From an uncultured Bacteroidales bacterium (lineage in GTDB: Bacteria > Bacteroidota > Bacteroidia > Bacteroidales > UBA11471): a stretch of DNA of 64,000 nucleotides. The position numbers were made by a program, and so were the translations under genes. Under the pieces are notes generated by a model. The model saw nothing but the letters and a program-made list of their open reading frames with translations, had not been told where the DNA came from and made no database searches. The stretch covers positions 124,001-188,000 of the forward strand of contig CALUZW010000003.1 of the NCBI GenBank assembly GCA_944325415.1, in the 5' to 3' direction. Positions 45,328 through 54,026 of the stretch are shown piece after piece; the stretch's first letter is position 1; every line of letters begins with the position of its first letter.

Positions 45328-45498
45328 ATGGCTTACGTTATTAGCGATGACTGCATTGCTTGCGGTACCTGCATGAGCGAATGTCCCTCCGACGCTATCT
45401 CCGAAGGCGATATCTACAAAATCGATGCCGACAAATGCGTTGATTGCGGTACTTGTGCTGATGCTTGCCCCACAGGTGCTATCCACCCGGGTGAATAA
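45328..45498 (+). CDS. Small 2[4Fe-4S] ferredoxin
   Basis: A 56-residue protein starting MAYVISDDCIACGTCMSECP. Two CxxCxxCxxxCP motifs are present, CIACGTCMSECP (residues 9-20) and CVDCGTCADACP (about 38-49), so it holds two [4Fe-4S] clusters of the clostridial type. It is an electron carrier for pyruvate:ferredoxin oxidoreductase, hydrogenases or similar enzymes in the cytosol. Acidic residues dominate and there is no signal. It is a single gene with its own promoter and terminator, which suggests strong, constitutive expression. The length is that of classic bacterial 2[4Fe-4S] ferredoxins. Confidence 0.96.
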   Translation: MAYVISDDCIACGTCMSECPSDAISEGDIYKIDADKCVDCGTCADACPTGAIHPGE

Positions 45499-45521
45499 TC
45501 CACAAAGCAGAAAAAAAAAAT

Positions 45522-45550
45522 AAAAAGCCCCGTTTCATCGGGGCTTTTTT
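45522..45550 (+). terminator. Intrinsic terminator of the ferredoxin gene
   Basis: AAAAAGCCCCG and CGGGGCTTTTT form the stem around TTTCAT, followed by more T, 23 nt after the stop. Confidence 0.9.
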
Positions 45551-45638
45551 ATTGCCCACCCGTCACACGGGGCATACTTCGGCGGTACAACAACGGTTCC
45601 CCGTTTGCAACAAGCCCCTCACACATATTATATAATAG

Positions 45639-45667
45639 AAAAAGCCGAGATTGATTCCCGGCTTTTT
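45639..45667 (-). terminator. Terminator of the leucine-rich protein gene
   Basis: Minus strand AAAAAGCCGGGA pairs with TCTCGGCTTTTT, 23 nt beyond the stop. The stem with A and T runs on both sides could also work in the other direction. Confidence 0.85.
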
Positions 45668-45690
45668 CCATATCAGGAGTGAGCAGTCTC

Positions 45691-48180
45691 CTACTTCACT
45701 ATCACACGCACCGTCTGCGTTCCGGCCACAACGATGTATATACCTTGCGGCATCTCCCACTCGGCGCGAGAGCTTCTCATGACTTGCTCTGCACATTTTA
45801 CACCCGAAAGAGCATACACGGCTACCGTTTCAGACGGCTCAACGTTTTCTACAACGATACGTCCCGATGCGGCATAGACCTTAACAGGAGCTTCGGCAGC
45901 GGCCTCATCTATGGCCGAGCCCTCTTTCGCCACGACATTTATCTCGGTGGTCTTGTAGGCACTGGCTCCGGTAAGTTTCGGGAAGAGTGCCGAGGTTATC
46001 TCGCAATATACCGCGCTGTCGAGAGCCGCAGCAAAGGTGGTTACTCCGTCGGCCAAGGTATACGCTTCGGCCGGAACAGGAGTTCCGTTGGTATATTTCC
46101 AGGTGTAGGTCGCTACATCGTCGGCCGATACCAAGCCCGACAGGTCGAGGGGCTCGCCTGCCTCTATGCTTTCGCCCAACTCATAGGCAGCCAGCGGTGC
46201 ATAGTTATAGTTACGCGGTGCCAGCTGCGGCAGGGTGGCCGGGGTAAGGCGCGTGCCCGTGCAGGTCAGCGTCGTCTTCACACTGTCTACTTTCACCTCG
46301 GTTACCGGGCTGTTCATAAAGAACAACGAGGTCATGATGCGGCCACTCACGTCGATAGACGACATTCCGCCGTTGTTGAAATTGACAAACGTCAGGGCTT
46401 CATAGGCACTCAAATCCATGGCTCCCGTCAGATTCGGCAAGTTCAGCGCATACAGGTTGGCAAACGTCGTCGACCTCTCGGGCCATACTACGCTGCTCAG
46501 CGGCGTGTTGTCCGAGAGATAGAGGGTCTTCACCAGAGTCTGGGCACTCAAATCTACCGATGCCAGTTCGTTGCCTTCGAGGTGAAGCGTCGATACCTTG
46601 GTGTTCTGGCTCAAATCCACACTCGTCAACTGGTTGTTGTTCAGGTAGAGGGTTTCCAGCTCGGTCAGAGCGCTCACGTCGACACTTGTCAGCGCGTGAC
46701 TCGACAGGGTCAGACTTGTCAGGGTTGTCACTTTCGACAGGTCGATGGCCGATATTTTGGCCCCGTCGACCGAACCCAGTGCCTCGAACGAAGTCAGCAG
46801 GCTCGGGGTTGCATACAAGGTTACCGTACCATTGCCGGCTACTGTTCCCGATACGACGGTGGCCCAGTCAACGTCGGGATCCGAAGCTATATTTTCGTAG
46901 GCCTTCAACTCGCCGTCGCCCCAATCGACATTCAGGGTCTGCGACGGCTCGGCAAAATAGATGGAGAAGTCAAGCGTCTTCCCGGCCTCTGCCGTCAGTG
47001 TCAGCATCACCTCTTGCGTTGCAGAGCCGGCAGCTACTACATTTATTGTTGTTGTCTTGTAGGCACTGGCTCCGGTAAATTTCGGGAAGAGTGCCGAGGT
47101 TATCTCGCAATATACTGCGCTGTCGAGAGCCGCAGCAAAGGTGGTTACTCCGTCGGCCAAGGTATACGCTTCGGCCGGAACAGGAGTTCCGTTGGTATAT
47201 TTCCAGGTGTAGGTCGCTACATCGTCGGCCGATACCAAGCCCGACAGGTCGAGGGGCTCGCCTGCCTCTATGCTTTCGCCCAACTCATAGGCAGCCAGCG
47301 GTGCATAGTTATAGTTACGCGGTGCCAGCTGCGGCAGGGTGGCCGGGGTAAGGCGCGTGCCCGTGCAGGTCAGCGTCGTCTTCACACTGTCTACTTTCAC
47401 CTCGGTTACCGGGCTGTTCATAAAGAACAACGAGGTCATGATGCGGCCACTCACGTCGATAGACGACATTCCGCCGTTGTTGAAATTGACAAACGTCAGG
47501 GCTTCATAGGCACTCAAATCCATGGCTCCCGTCAGATTCGGCAAGTTCAGCGCATACAGGTTGGCAAACGTCGTCGACCTCTCGGGCCATACTACGCTGC
47601 TCAGCGGCGTGTTGTCCGAGAGATAGAGGGTCTTCACCAGAGTCTGGGCACTCAAATCTACCGATGCCAGTTCGTTGCCTTCGAGGTGAAGCGTCGATAC
47701 CTTGGTGTTCTGGCTCAAATCCACACTCGTCAACTGGTTGTTGTTCAGGTAGAGGGTTTCCAGCTCGGTCAGAGCGCTCACGTCGACACTTGTCAGCGCG
47801 TGACTCGACAGGGTCAGACTTGTCAGGGTTGTCACTTTCGACAGGTCGATGGCCGATATTTTGGCCCCGTCGACCGAACCCAGTGCCTCGAACGAAGTCA
47901 GCAGGCTCGGGGTTGCATACAAGGTTACCGTACCATTGCCGGCTACTGTTCCCGATACGACGGTGGCCCAGTCAACGTCGGGATCCGAAGCTATATTTTC
48001 GTAGGCCTTCAACTCGCCGTCGCCCCAATCGACATTCAGGGTCTGCGACGGCTCGGCAAAATAGATGGAGAAGTCGAGCGTCTTCCCTGCCTCTGCCGTC
48101 AATGTCAGCATCACTTCATTATTTGCTTTCAAAACGGGAGCAAATAGCATAAACATTAAAAAAAAGGTAATTTTTCTCAT
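45691..48180 (-). CDS. Duplicated leucine-rich-repeat surface protein with type IX sorting tail
   Basis: An 829-residue protein from the ATG at 48180 (a second ATG at 48189 is possible), with signal peptide MRKITFFLMFMLFAPVLKAN. Two copies of a 368-residue module follow (about 21-388 and 389-750). Each has a beta-rich start with AEPSQTLNVDWGDGELKAY, about six leucine-rich repeats of roughly 21 residues (LTSVDLSQNTKVSTLHLEG), and an Ig-like end (YTWKYTNGTPVPAE). The copies are nearly identical in protein and DNA. The last 80 residues (VKVYAASGRI to GIYIVVAGTQTVRVIVK) resemble a type IX sorting domain. Surface location is likely; the ligand is unknown. Confidence 0.87.
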   Translation of the reverse strand: MRKITFFLMFMLFAPVLKANNEVMLTLTAEAGKTLDFSIYFAEPSQTLNVDWGDGELKAYENIASDPDVDWATVVSGTVAGNGTVTLYATPSLLTSFEALGSVDGAKISAIDLSKVTTLTSLTLSSHALTSVDVSALTELETLYLNNNQLTSVDLSQNTKVSTLHLEGNELASVDLSAQTLVKTLYLSDNTPLSSVVWPERSTTFANLYALNLPNLTGAMDLSAYEALTFVNFNNGGMSSIDVSGRIMTSLFFMNSPVTEVKVDSVKTTLTCTGTRLTPATLPQLAPRNYNYAPLAAYELGESIEAGEPLDLSGLVSADDVATYTWKYTNGTPVPAEAYTLADGVTTFAAALDSAVYCEITSALFPKFTGASAYKTTTINVVAAGSATQEVMLTLTAEAGKTLDFSIYFAEPSQTLNVDWGDGELKAYENIASDPDVDWATVVSGTVAGNGTVTLYATPSLLTSFEALGSVDGAKISAIDLSKVTTLTSLTLSSHALTSVDVSALTELETLYLNNNQLTSVDLSQNTKVSTLHLEGNELASVDLSAQTLVKTLYLSDNTPLSSVVWPERSTTFANLYALNLPNLTGAMDLSAYEALTFVNFNNGGMSSIDVSGRIMTSLFFMNSPVTEVKVDSVKTTLTCTGTRLTPATLPQLAPRNYNYAPLAAYELGESIEAGEPLDLSGLVSADDVATYTWKYTNGTPVPAEAYTLADGVTTFAAALDSAVYCEITSALFPKLTGASAYKTTEINVVAKEGSAIDEAAAEAPVKVYAASGRIVVENVEPSETVAVYALSGVKCAEQVMRSSRAEWEMPQGIYIVVAGTQTVRVIVK
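45953..47015 (-). repeat. Direct repeat copy nearest the 3' end of the leucine-rich gene
   Basis: About 1060 bp matched to the copy 1104 bp away. Few substitutions are visible, for example at 45975 (g in place of a), 46016 (c in place of t) and some near the far edge. The period of 1104 is 368 codons, so the frame is kept. Confidence 0.9.
47057..48118 (-). repeat. Direct repeat copy nearest the 5' end of the leucine-rich gene
   Basis: Partner of 45953-47015. The two are separated by about 40 bp encoding a linker (TTTINVVAAGSATQ). Mismatches cluster at the 5' end of this copy, around 48070-48118. Confidence 0.9.
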
Positions 48181-48207
48181 ACCAATCATGTTTTTTTATA
48201 TTATTGT

Positions 48208-48225
48208 ATACCTTTGCAAAGGTAT
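48208..48225. promoter_or_regulatory. Palindrome of two divergent -7 boxes
   Basis: ATACCTTTGCAAAGGTAT is a perfect 18-bp palindrome. It contains TACCTTTG on the plus strand (48209-48216) and TACCTTTG on the minus strand (48224-48217). These would serve the metalloprotease gene to the right (leader about 80 nt) and the leucine-rich gene to the left (about 30 nt). Clear -33 boxes are not seen at the normal distance. Confidence 0.6.
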
Positions 48226-48303
48226 GAAATTGTTCCTGCAAAAAAAATTTCTTAGTTTTTTTCTGCATAAAACATCACATTAACACATTTATACGAAATA
48301 GGC

Positions 48304-50919
48304 ATGAGATTCTTTAACGTAAACCTTATCAGCTTTGTACTCATTATCGGTATCCTTTCGGGGCTGGCGACCGATGCCTCGGCCAAACGGAAAAAGCTTC
48401 TGAAAAAGAAAGAAGATACCACACTGGTCGTTCCCAAACCCAAGGAAAACAAAGACAGTGTAGAGTATCACAAACTGATAAAAGATGCCGTCACACGGGA
48501 GGGGCTCCTGACCACCCACTTCACTCCCCAGAAGAAACTCTACTGGGAGATTCCCGACTCGGCTTTTGCCCATACGTACCTGCTGTCGAACCGTATCGCG
48601 GCCACCAGCAACACACAGGATTTCGTAGCCGGGCAGATGGCCACCCAACCCATCTTGCTACAACTCAGCTGCGACAGCATCAACGTATACCTGCACAAGG
48701 TACAGACACAGAACAGCGTCGACGAAAACGAGTCGATAGCGGCAGCTTTTGACAAGAACTTCCTGAACCCCGTACTGAAAGCCTTCAAAATCGAAGCCCG
48801 CAACAAAGGCAATGTGGTCATCGACGTAACCTCGTTTTTCGGAGGAAACGAAAAGTGTATCTCTCCGATTAAGCCGTCGAACCCGCTTGCCAAACTGTTT
48901 GGGGGCGACAGCGGCATAAAAGGGTCGTTCGTCTCAAATGCCTCATCGGTATACGAAGTAAAGACCTTTCCCCGCAATATCGAGATAAAAAGTTCGCTTA
49001 CCTTCAATACCTCGCCGATGGACGAGCCCTACACCGTGCAGATGCACCGCTCGTTTATCGTCCTGCCCGACGAGCCTATGCCCATGCGTCTGCAAGACAA
49101 CCGCGTAGGCTACTTTTACAGCGACCGCTCGCACTACACGACCGAGAAAGACAAGGTCGACGAATACACCTTCATTCACCGCTGGCGTCTCGAACCGAAA
49201 CCCGAAGACCGTGAACGCTACTTCGCCGGCGAACTGGTGGAGCCGCAAAAGCCCATCATCTTCTATGTCGACAGCGCTTTCCCCGACAAGTGGAGAGATG
49301 TCGTAAAACAGGGCATCGAAGACTGGAACACCGCTTTTGAGGCAGCCGGATTCAAAAATGCCATTCAGGCCCGCGACTATCCCAAGAACGACCCCGACTT
49401 CGACCCCGACGACATGCGTTACAGTTGCGTAAAATACGCTGCCACGACCATTGCCAACGCCATGGGTCCGAGCTTTGTCGACCCCCGCAGCGGAGAGATT
49501 CTCACGGCCGATGTCATCTGGTATCACAACATCGTATCACTGCTGCACAACTGGCGCTTCTGCCAGACGGCTGCCACCGATCCCCGCGTGCGGAAAACCG
49601 TCTTCGACGACGAAGTGATGCGCGAATCGATGCGCTATGTTGCCTCGCACGAGATAGGGCACACCCTCGGTCTGATGCACAACATGGGTGCCAGCTTCGC
49701 CTACCCCGTCGACTCCCTGCGCAGCCCCTCTTTCACACAGAAATACGGCACGACCCCCAGTATCATGGACTATGCCCGCAACAACTACGTCGCCCAGCCG
49801 GGCGACTACGAGCGGGGCGTGAAACTCACGCCGCCCGTACTGGGAGTCTACGACATATATGCCATTGCCTGGGGCTACCGCCTCATTCCCGGTGCCGATA
49901 CCCCCTTGGAAGAGAAGCCCACCCTCAACCGCTGGATTGTTGAGAAAATGGGCGACCCCATGTACGAATTCGGTGCCCAACAGTTCATGGCCATCATCGA
50001 CCCCACCGACCAGACCGAAGACCTGAGCAACGATCATCTGCGTGCCGGCGACTATGCCATCTCCAACCTGAAAATCATCATGGCCAACCTGGAAAAATGG
50101 GCAGCCGAGCCGGGCGAACCGTATGACGATCTCGACGAGACCTACGACCAGCTGGTAAAACAATATACCCGCCACATAGGCCACGTGATGACCTACATCG
50201 GCGGTGTGGAATTCAAAGACGCCCGACAAGGCAACAAGAATGCCGCCCGCACCCATCTCGACCGAACCACCCAGAAGAAAGCCATGCAATGGCTCATGCG
50301 TCAGGCCCGTACCTACAACGACTGGCTCACCCCGGCCCCGCTGATGATGAAACTCGACCGCAACCTCAATTGCAACGACAAGCTGGCCAGCAGTATCGTA
50401 GGCAGCCTGCTCAACAGCACGGCTCTCTACCGCATCGACGAGAGCGGACAAGTGAACGCCAGGAAAAACTACACCCTCGAAACCTATCTCGACGACGCCC
50501 TCTACGAGCTGTTCAAGGCCTCCTACCAGGGGAAACGGCTCAACGACACCGAACGGCGCATTCAATCGTCGGCACTGGCCGTCATGGTGAAATACAGCGG
50601 ACTCACCCCGGCCTCGGGTAAAAAATCGGCTTCGGCCAAGGCACTCGCCGACTATTCCGATGTAATGGCTTTGGGATACAGTCCCGACGTACCGTGCAGC
50701 CACGCTGCCTGCCAGGCCCAGCGAGAAGAAGAGGTTTCGTTCCTGCGCATCAACATGGGACAACCCGGCATAACCAATACCCGCATCGCTCCGGTCATGA
50801 CCGCCCACCTCAAAAAAATCGAGGCACTCTACAAGCAACAGCGTGCCCGCACCGGCGACAAGACCACACGCGACTTCTACGACTACCAACTGCTGCAAAT
50901 TCAAGAGCTTTTCAACTGA
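48304..50919 (+). CDS. Zinc metalloprotease, metzincin type (DUF5117/DUF5118-like)
   Basis: An 871-residue protein with a signal peptide (to about residue 27, ATDASAK). The zinc motif HEIGHTLGLMHN, near residue 449, is a full HExxHxxGxxH metzincin site, with the catalytic Glu present. The N-terminal domain (about 50-330), containing HRWRLEPKPEDRERYFAGE, and the C-terminal helical domain match the large Bacteroidetes zinc-dependent metalloproteases carrying DUF5117/DUF5118. I see no sorting tail at the end, which reads YDYQLLQIQELFN. It starts a rightward operon with susC 15 nt downstream, so it may act on the substrate whose products SusCD imports. This link is inferred. Confidence 0.9.
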   Translation: MRFFNVNLISFVLIIGILSGLATDASAKRKKLLKKKEDTTLVVPKPKENKDSVEYHKLIKDAVTREGLLTTHFTPQKKLYWEIPDSAFAHTYLLSNRIAATSNTQDFVAGQMATQPILLQLSCDSINVYLHKVQTQNSVDENESIAAAFDKNFLNPVLKAFKIEARNKGNVVIDVTSFFGGNEKCISPIKPSNPLAKLFGGDSGIKGSFVSNASSVYEVKTFPRNIEIKSSLTFNTSPMDEPYTVQMHRSFIVLPDEPMPMRLQDNRVGYFYSDRSHYTTEKDKVDEYTFIHRWRLEPKPEDRERYFAGELVEPQKPIIFYVDSAFPDKWRDVVKQGIEDWNTAFEAAGFKNAIQARDYPKNDPDFDPDDMRYSCVKYAATTIANAMGPSFVDPRSGEILTADVIWYHNIVSLLHNWRFCQTAATDPRVRKTVFDDEVMRESMRYVASHEIGHTLGLMHNMGASFAYPVDSLRSPSFTQKYGTTPSIMDYARNNYVAQPGDYERGVKLTPPVLGVYDIYAIAWGYRLIPGADTPLEEKPTLNRWIVEKMGDPMYEFGAQQFMAIIDPTDQTEDLSNDHLRAGDYAISNLKIIMANLEKWAAEPGEPYDDLDETYDQLVKQYTRHIGHVMTYIGGVEFKDARQGNKNAARTHLDRTTQKKAMQWLMRQARTYNDWLTPAPLMMKLDRNLNCNDKLASSIVGSLLNSTALYRIDESGQVNARKNYTLETYLDDALYELFKASYQGKRLNDTERRIQSSALAVMVKYSGLTPASGKKSASAKALADYSDVMALGYSPDVPCSHAACQAQREEEVSFLRINMGQPGITNTRIAPVMTAHLKKIEALYKQQRARTGDKTTRDFYDYQLLQIQELFN

Positions 50920-50934
50920 TTTTCCATTTAAACT

Positions 50935-53900
50935 ATGATGAAACATATTTCTATCCTGTTGTTACTGACACTCTTCTGCTCGGCGATAGCCGTCGGGCAA
51001 GAGAGTAGCTCGGCAAAGATTACCGGATACATCGTCGACTCATCGGGCAACCCCATTGCCGGCGCCACCGTAAAAATCAAGGACACCACAACGGCTACCA
51101 TCAGCGACGGCAACGGACAGTTCTCTCTGAGCGCACCCGCCACAGAGGGTACCCTCATCGCCTCGTTTCTCGGATACCGCAATTACGAAACAACCGTCGG
51201 CCCCACAACCGGTCCTCTCAAAATCACCCTTGAAGAAGATGCCCAACAGCTCGACGACATCGTTGTCGTAGGTTACGGCACGCAGAAAAAGTCGTCGCTC
51301 ACCAGTTCGGTCGAGGTGGTGAGGGGCGAAGACCTGAAACGTATGCCCGTAATGAATGTCAACGAAGCCCTGGTGGGACTTGTAGCCGGTGTCTCGGTAC
51401 AGAACTCGACCGGCGACCCCAGCTCGGGTAAGGAGTCGGATATTCGTATTCGCGGCATCAACGGAACGCCGCTCCTCGTCATCGACGGAGTGCCCCGCTT
51501 CGGCGAGAACACCTCCGACGGCGAAATGCGCCTCTCCGACCTTAACCCCGACGACATCGAAAGCATCTCCCTGCTGAAAGACGGTGCCGCCGCAGCCGTG
51601 TATGGCGCACGGGCCGCCAACGGCGTAATCCTGGTCAAGACCAAGCGCGGAGAAGACAACCAGAAGGTGCGCGTCAACTACCGGGGACAGTTCAACCTGC
51701 AACAGGCCACCTGCCTGCCCGACTTCCTCAACGCCGAAGAGTTTGCCACGCTCTACAACCGTGCCGTCGACGCCCGCGGCGACGACGTCTACGAGAAATA
51801 CGACCTCGAAGCCATCAAGAACAATCCCAACCTTTATGGCGACGAAAACCTGCTCGACTACCTCGACAAGTTTGGCTACTCGACCCTGCACAGCCTCTCG
51901 GTATCGGGCGGGAACAAGTTTGTAAAATACTACATCTCGGGAGGTTACACCGACATAAAAGGCCTCTACTCGGGTGTAGGACGCAACCGGTTCAACTACT
52001 CGGCCAAACTCGACGCCTACATCATTAAGGGGCTCACCCTCTCGCTCGACCTCACCGGAAACCGCTCCAACAACAAAAACACCAGCTACACAACCATCGA
52101 TGCGGCATACAGCTACTCTCCGCTACAAGTGCTGAAATACACCTCGGGCGAGCTGGCCAGCATCAGCGGCAGCAACCCGATGCTGGCTGTTGAGGGGCTG
52201 GGCGGCTATATCCGCAACAAGACCAACTTCAATACCCTGTCGGCCACGCTCAATTATGAGTTGCCCTTCCTGAAAGGAATGTCGGTCTATCTGAGAGCTA
52301 CCGTCGACAACAACAACTCCATCAACACGACATTCAGCAGTCCCGAGACACTCTACCTCTACGACAGCGAGACAGGCGAAATATCGGAAGACCCGCTGAC
52401 CACCTACCCGACCGCCAAAATCAGCCTCTCACAGCGCGACCAGTTTGTCGACAACAAGCTCTTTGAAGGAGGCATCAACTACACCAATACGTTCAACGAG
52501 CGGCACGATTTCAGCGCCATGCTTGTGGCCAACTACCAGGACTACCGCAACCGCTACATGACCGGTACCAATAACGACATGGCCGGGAAATACCCCGAAG
52601 TCATCGGTACGGCCACCGACAGCAAACTGGTGGGTAACGAATATTTCTACCAACGGGCCTCGCTCATCGGACGCTTCACCTACGGATTTGACAACCGCTA
52701 TTTCCTCGAAACAAGTTTCCGCGTCGACGGCTCTACCAAGTTACCGCCCGAAAACCGCTGGGGATTCTTCCCCACCGTATCGGGAGCCTGGGTACTCTCC
52801 AACGAGTCGTTCTTCCGCTCGTGGGACCAGCCGGTCATCTCCAACCTCAAATTCCGGGCCTCAACCGGTATTCTGGGACGTGATGCCGTACTCACCGACT
52901 TCGGCTACCTCATGAACTATGTCTACACCACCGGCTCGGGCTATCAGATAGGCGGAAATTTCAAGCCGGGTATCATTACCGACCCCAACAGTTTTCCCAA
53001 TCCCGACCTGAAATGGGAAAAGAGCCATGACTACAACATCGCCGTCGATGCCGGATTGTGGAAAAACCGCTTTGCCGTTACCTATGAATACTATTGGCGC
53101 TTCAAGACCGACATGCTCACCTACGCCCCCACCTATCTCTATCCGCCTTCGGCCGGTACGGGTGGCAACGTGCCCTACATCAACTTCGGCAAGGTGAAGG
53201 CCTGGGGCTGGGATCTCACCCTCACGCACAAAAACAGTATCGGGCAATTCAAGTACGACGTCGGTGTCACGGTATCGAAGACTTTCGACGTGGTACTCGA
53301 CTACGGCGACGAATCGTCGGTTGTCGAACACCAGCGCCGCAAAGGGCGCAGCAGCCAGTTGTGGCTGCTCTACCAGTCGGACGGGCTGTTCCAGTCCTGG
53401 GAAGAGATAGCCAACTACCCTGTCGACCAGGACGGCATGGGCAACACCACGCTGGCCCCCGGCGATATCAAATATAAAGATGTCGACGGCGACAATGTCA
53501 TCACCGCCAACGACCGGGTATATGTCAAGAGCTCGGCCTACCCCGACTTCTCGATGAGTCTGAGCCTCGGATGCAGCTACAAAGGTTTCTTCATGAATGC
53601 CATGTTACAGGGAGTTGCCGGTTACCAGCAGCAGATAACCGAACTTTATACGCTCGAAAGCAGCAGCTTGCAACGATTCCAGCGCTACCACCTCACCGAT
53701 ACCTGGACCGAAGACAACCCCGATGCCACCTATCCGCGCATCAAGTTCGCCTCGAAAAACGATAACAACCGCAAAGAGTCGGACTTCTGGATTCGCAACT
53801 GCAACTACATACGTCTGCGTTCGCTCACCATCGGTTATGCCCTGCCGGCCAAGCTGCTCCAAAAGAAGAAAATCAACTCGGTAAGCATTGCCCTGCAAGG

Positions 53901-54009
53901 AAGTAACCTCTTCACCATCTCTTCGCTCGAAGACGGTATCGACCCCGAATCTCTCCGCGGGTATCCCATACAGCGTTCCTACGGTATCACCCTTAATTTC
54001 GGCTTCTAA
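50935..54009 (+). CDS. SusC/RagA-family TonB-dependent transporter, protease-linked locus
   Basis: A 1024-residue protein; ATGATG makes 50935 or 50938 equally likely. Signal peptide to about residue 21 (AIAVGQ), a carboxypeptidase-like domain (ITGYIVDSSGNPIAGATVKI, about 28-100), plug with VVVGYGTQKK, PLLVIDGVPRFG and LLKDGAAAAVYGARAANG, and a barrel ending in RSYGITLNFGF. It differs from the transporter in the pectate lyase locus by lacking the DAASTAIYG form. It is co-transcribed with the metalloprotease (15 nt) and susD (17 nt). By analogy with RagA of Porphyromonas, it may import oligopeptides, but this is inference. Confidence 0.94.
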   Translation: MMKHISILLLLTLFCSAIAVGQESSSAKITGYIVDSSGNPIAGATVKIKDTTTATISDGNGQFSLSAPATEGTLIASFLGYRNYETTVGPTTGPLKITLEEDAQQLDDIVVVGYGTQKKSSLTSSVEVVRGEDLKRMPVMNVNEALVGLVAGVSVQNSTGDPSSGKESDIRIRGINGTPLLVIDGVPRFGENTSDGEMRLSDLNPDDIESISLLKDGAAAAVYGARAANGVILVKTKRGEDNQKVRVNYRGQFNLQQATCLPDFLNAEEFATLYNRAVDARGDDVYEKYDLEAIKNNPNLYGDENLLDYLDKFGYSTLHSLSVSGGNKFVKYYISGGYTDIKGLYSGVGRNRFNYSAKLDAYIIKGLTLSLDLTGNRSNNKNTSYTTIDAAYSYSPLQVLKYTSGELASISGSNPMLAVEGLGGYIRNKTNFNTLSATLNYELPFLKGMSVYLRATVDNNNSINTTFSSPETLYLYDSETGEISEDPLTTYPTAKISLSQRDQFVDNKLFEGGINYTNTFNERHDFSAMLVANYQDYRNRYMTGTNNDMAGKYPEVIGTATDSKLVGNEYFYQRASLIGRFTYGFDNRYFLETSFRVDGSTKLPPENRWGFFPTVSGAWVLSNESFFRSWDQPVISNLKFRASTGILGRDAVLTDFGYLMNYVYTTGSGYQIGGNFKPGIITDPNSFPNPDLKWEKSHDYNIAVDAGLWKNRFAVTYEYYWRFKTDMLTYAPTYLYPPSAGTGGNVPYINFGKVKAWGWDLTLTHKNSIGQFKYDVGVTVSKTFDVVLDYGDESSVVEHQRRKGRSSQLWLLYQSDGLFQSWEEIANYPVDQDGMGNTTLAPGDIKYKDVDGDNVITANDRVYVKSSAYPDFSMSLSLGCSYKGFFMNAMLQGVAGYQQQITELYTLESSSLQRFQRYHLTDTWTEDNPDATYPRIKFASKNDNNRKESDFWIRNCNYIRLRSLTIGYALPAKLLQKKKINSVSIALQGSNLFTISSLEDGIDPESLRGYPIQRSYGITLNFGF

Positions 54010-54026
54010 TTCTTAGCTTCAAGACA

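Noticed and set aside
45953..48118. CRISPR or transposon explanation for the long direct repeats
   Set aside because: There are only two units of about 1.06 kb, in frame within one gene, with no spacers, inverted ends or transposase. No CRISPR array, insertion sequence or prophage was seen anywhere in the window.
45679..48147. An 822-codon open frame on the plus strand opposite the leucine-rich gene, with its own repeats
   Set aside because: It mirrors the duplicated gene on the other strand. The composition is Arg/Gly/Tyr-rich and it has no signal or known motif, while the minus-strand reading has a signal, leucine-rich repeats and a sorting tail.
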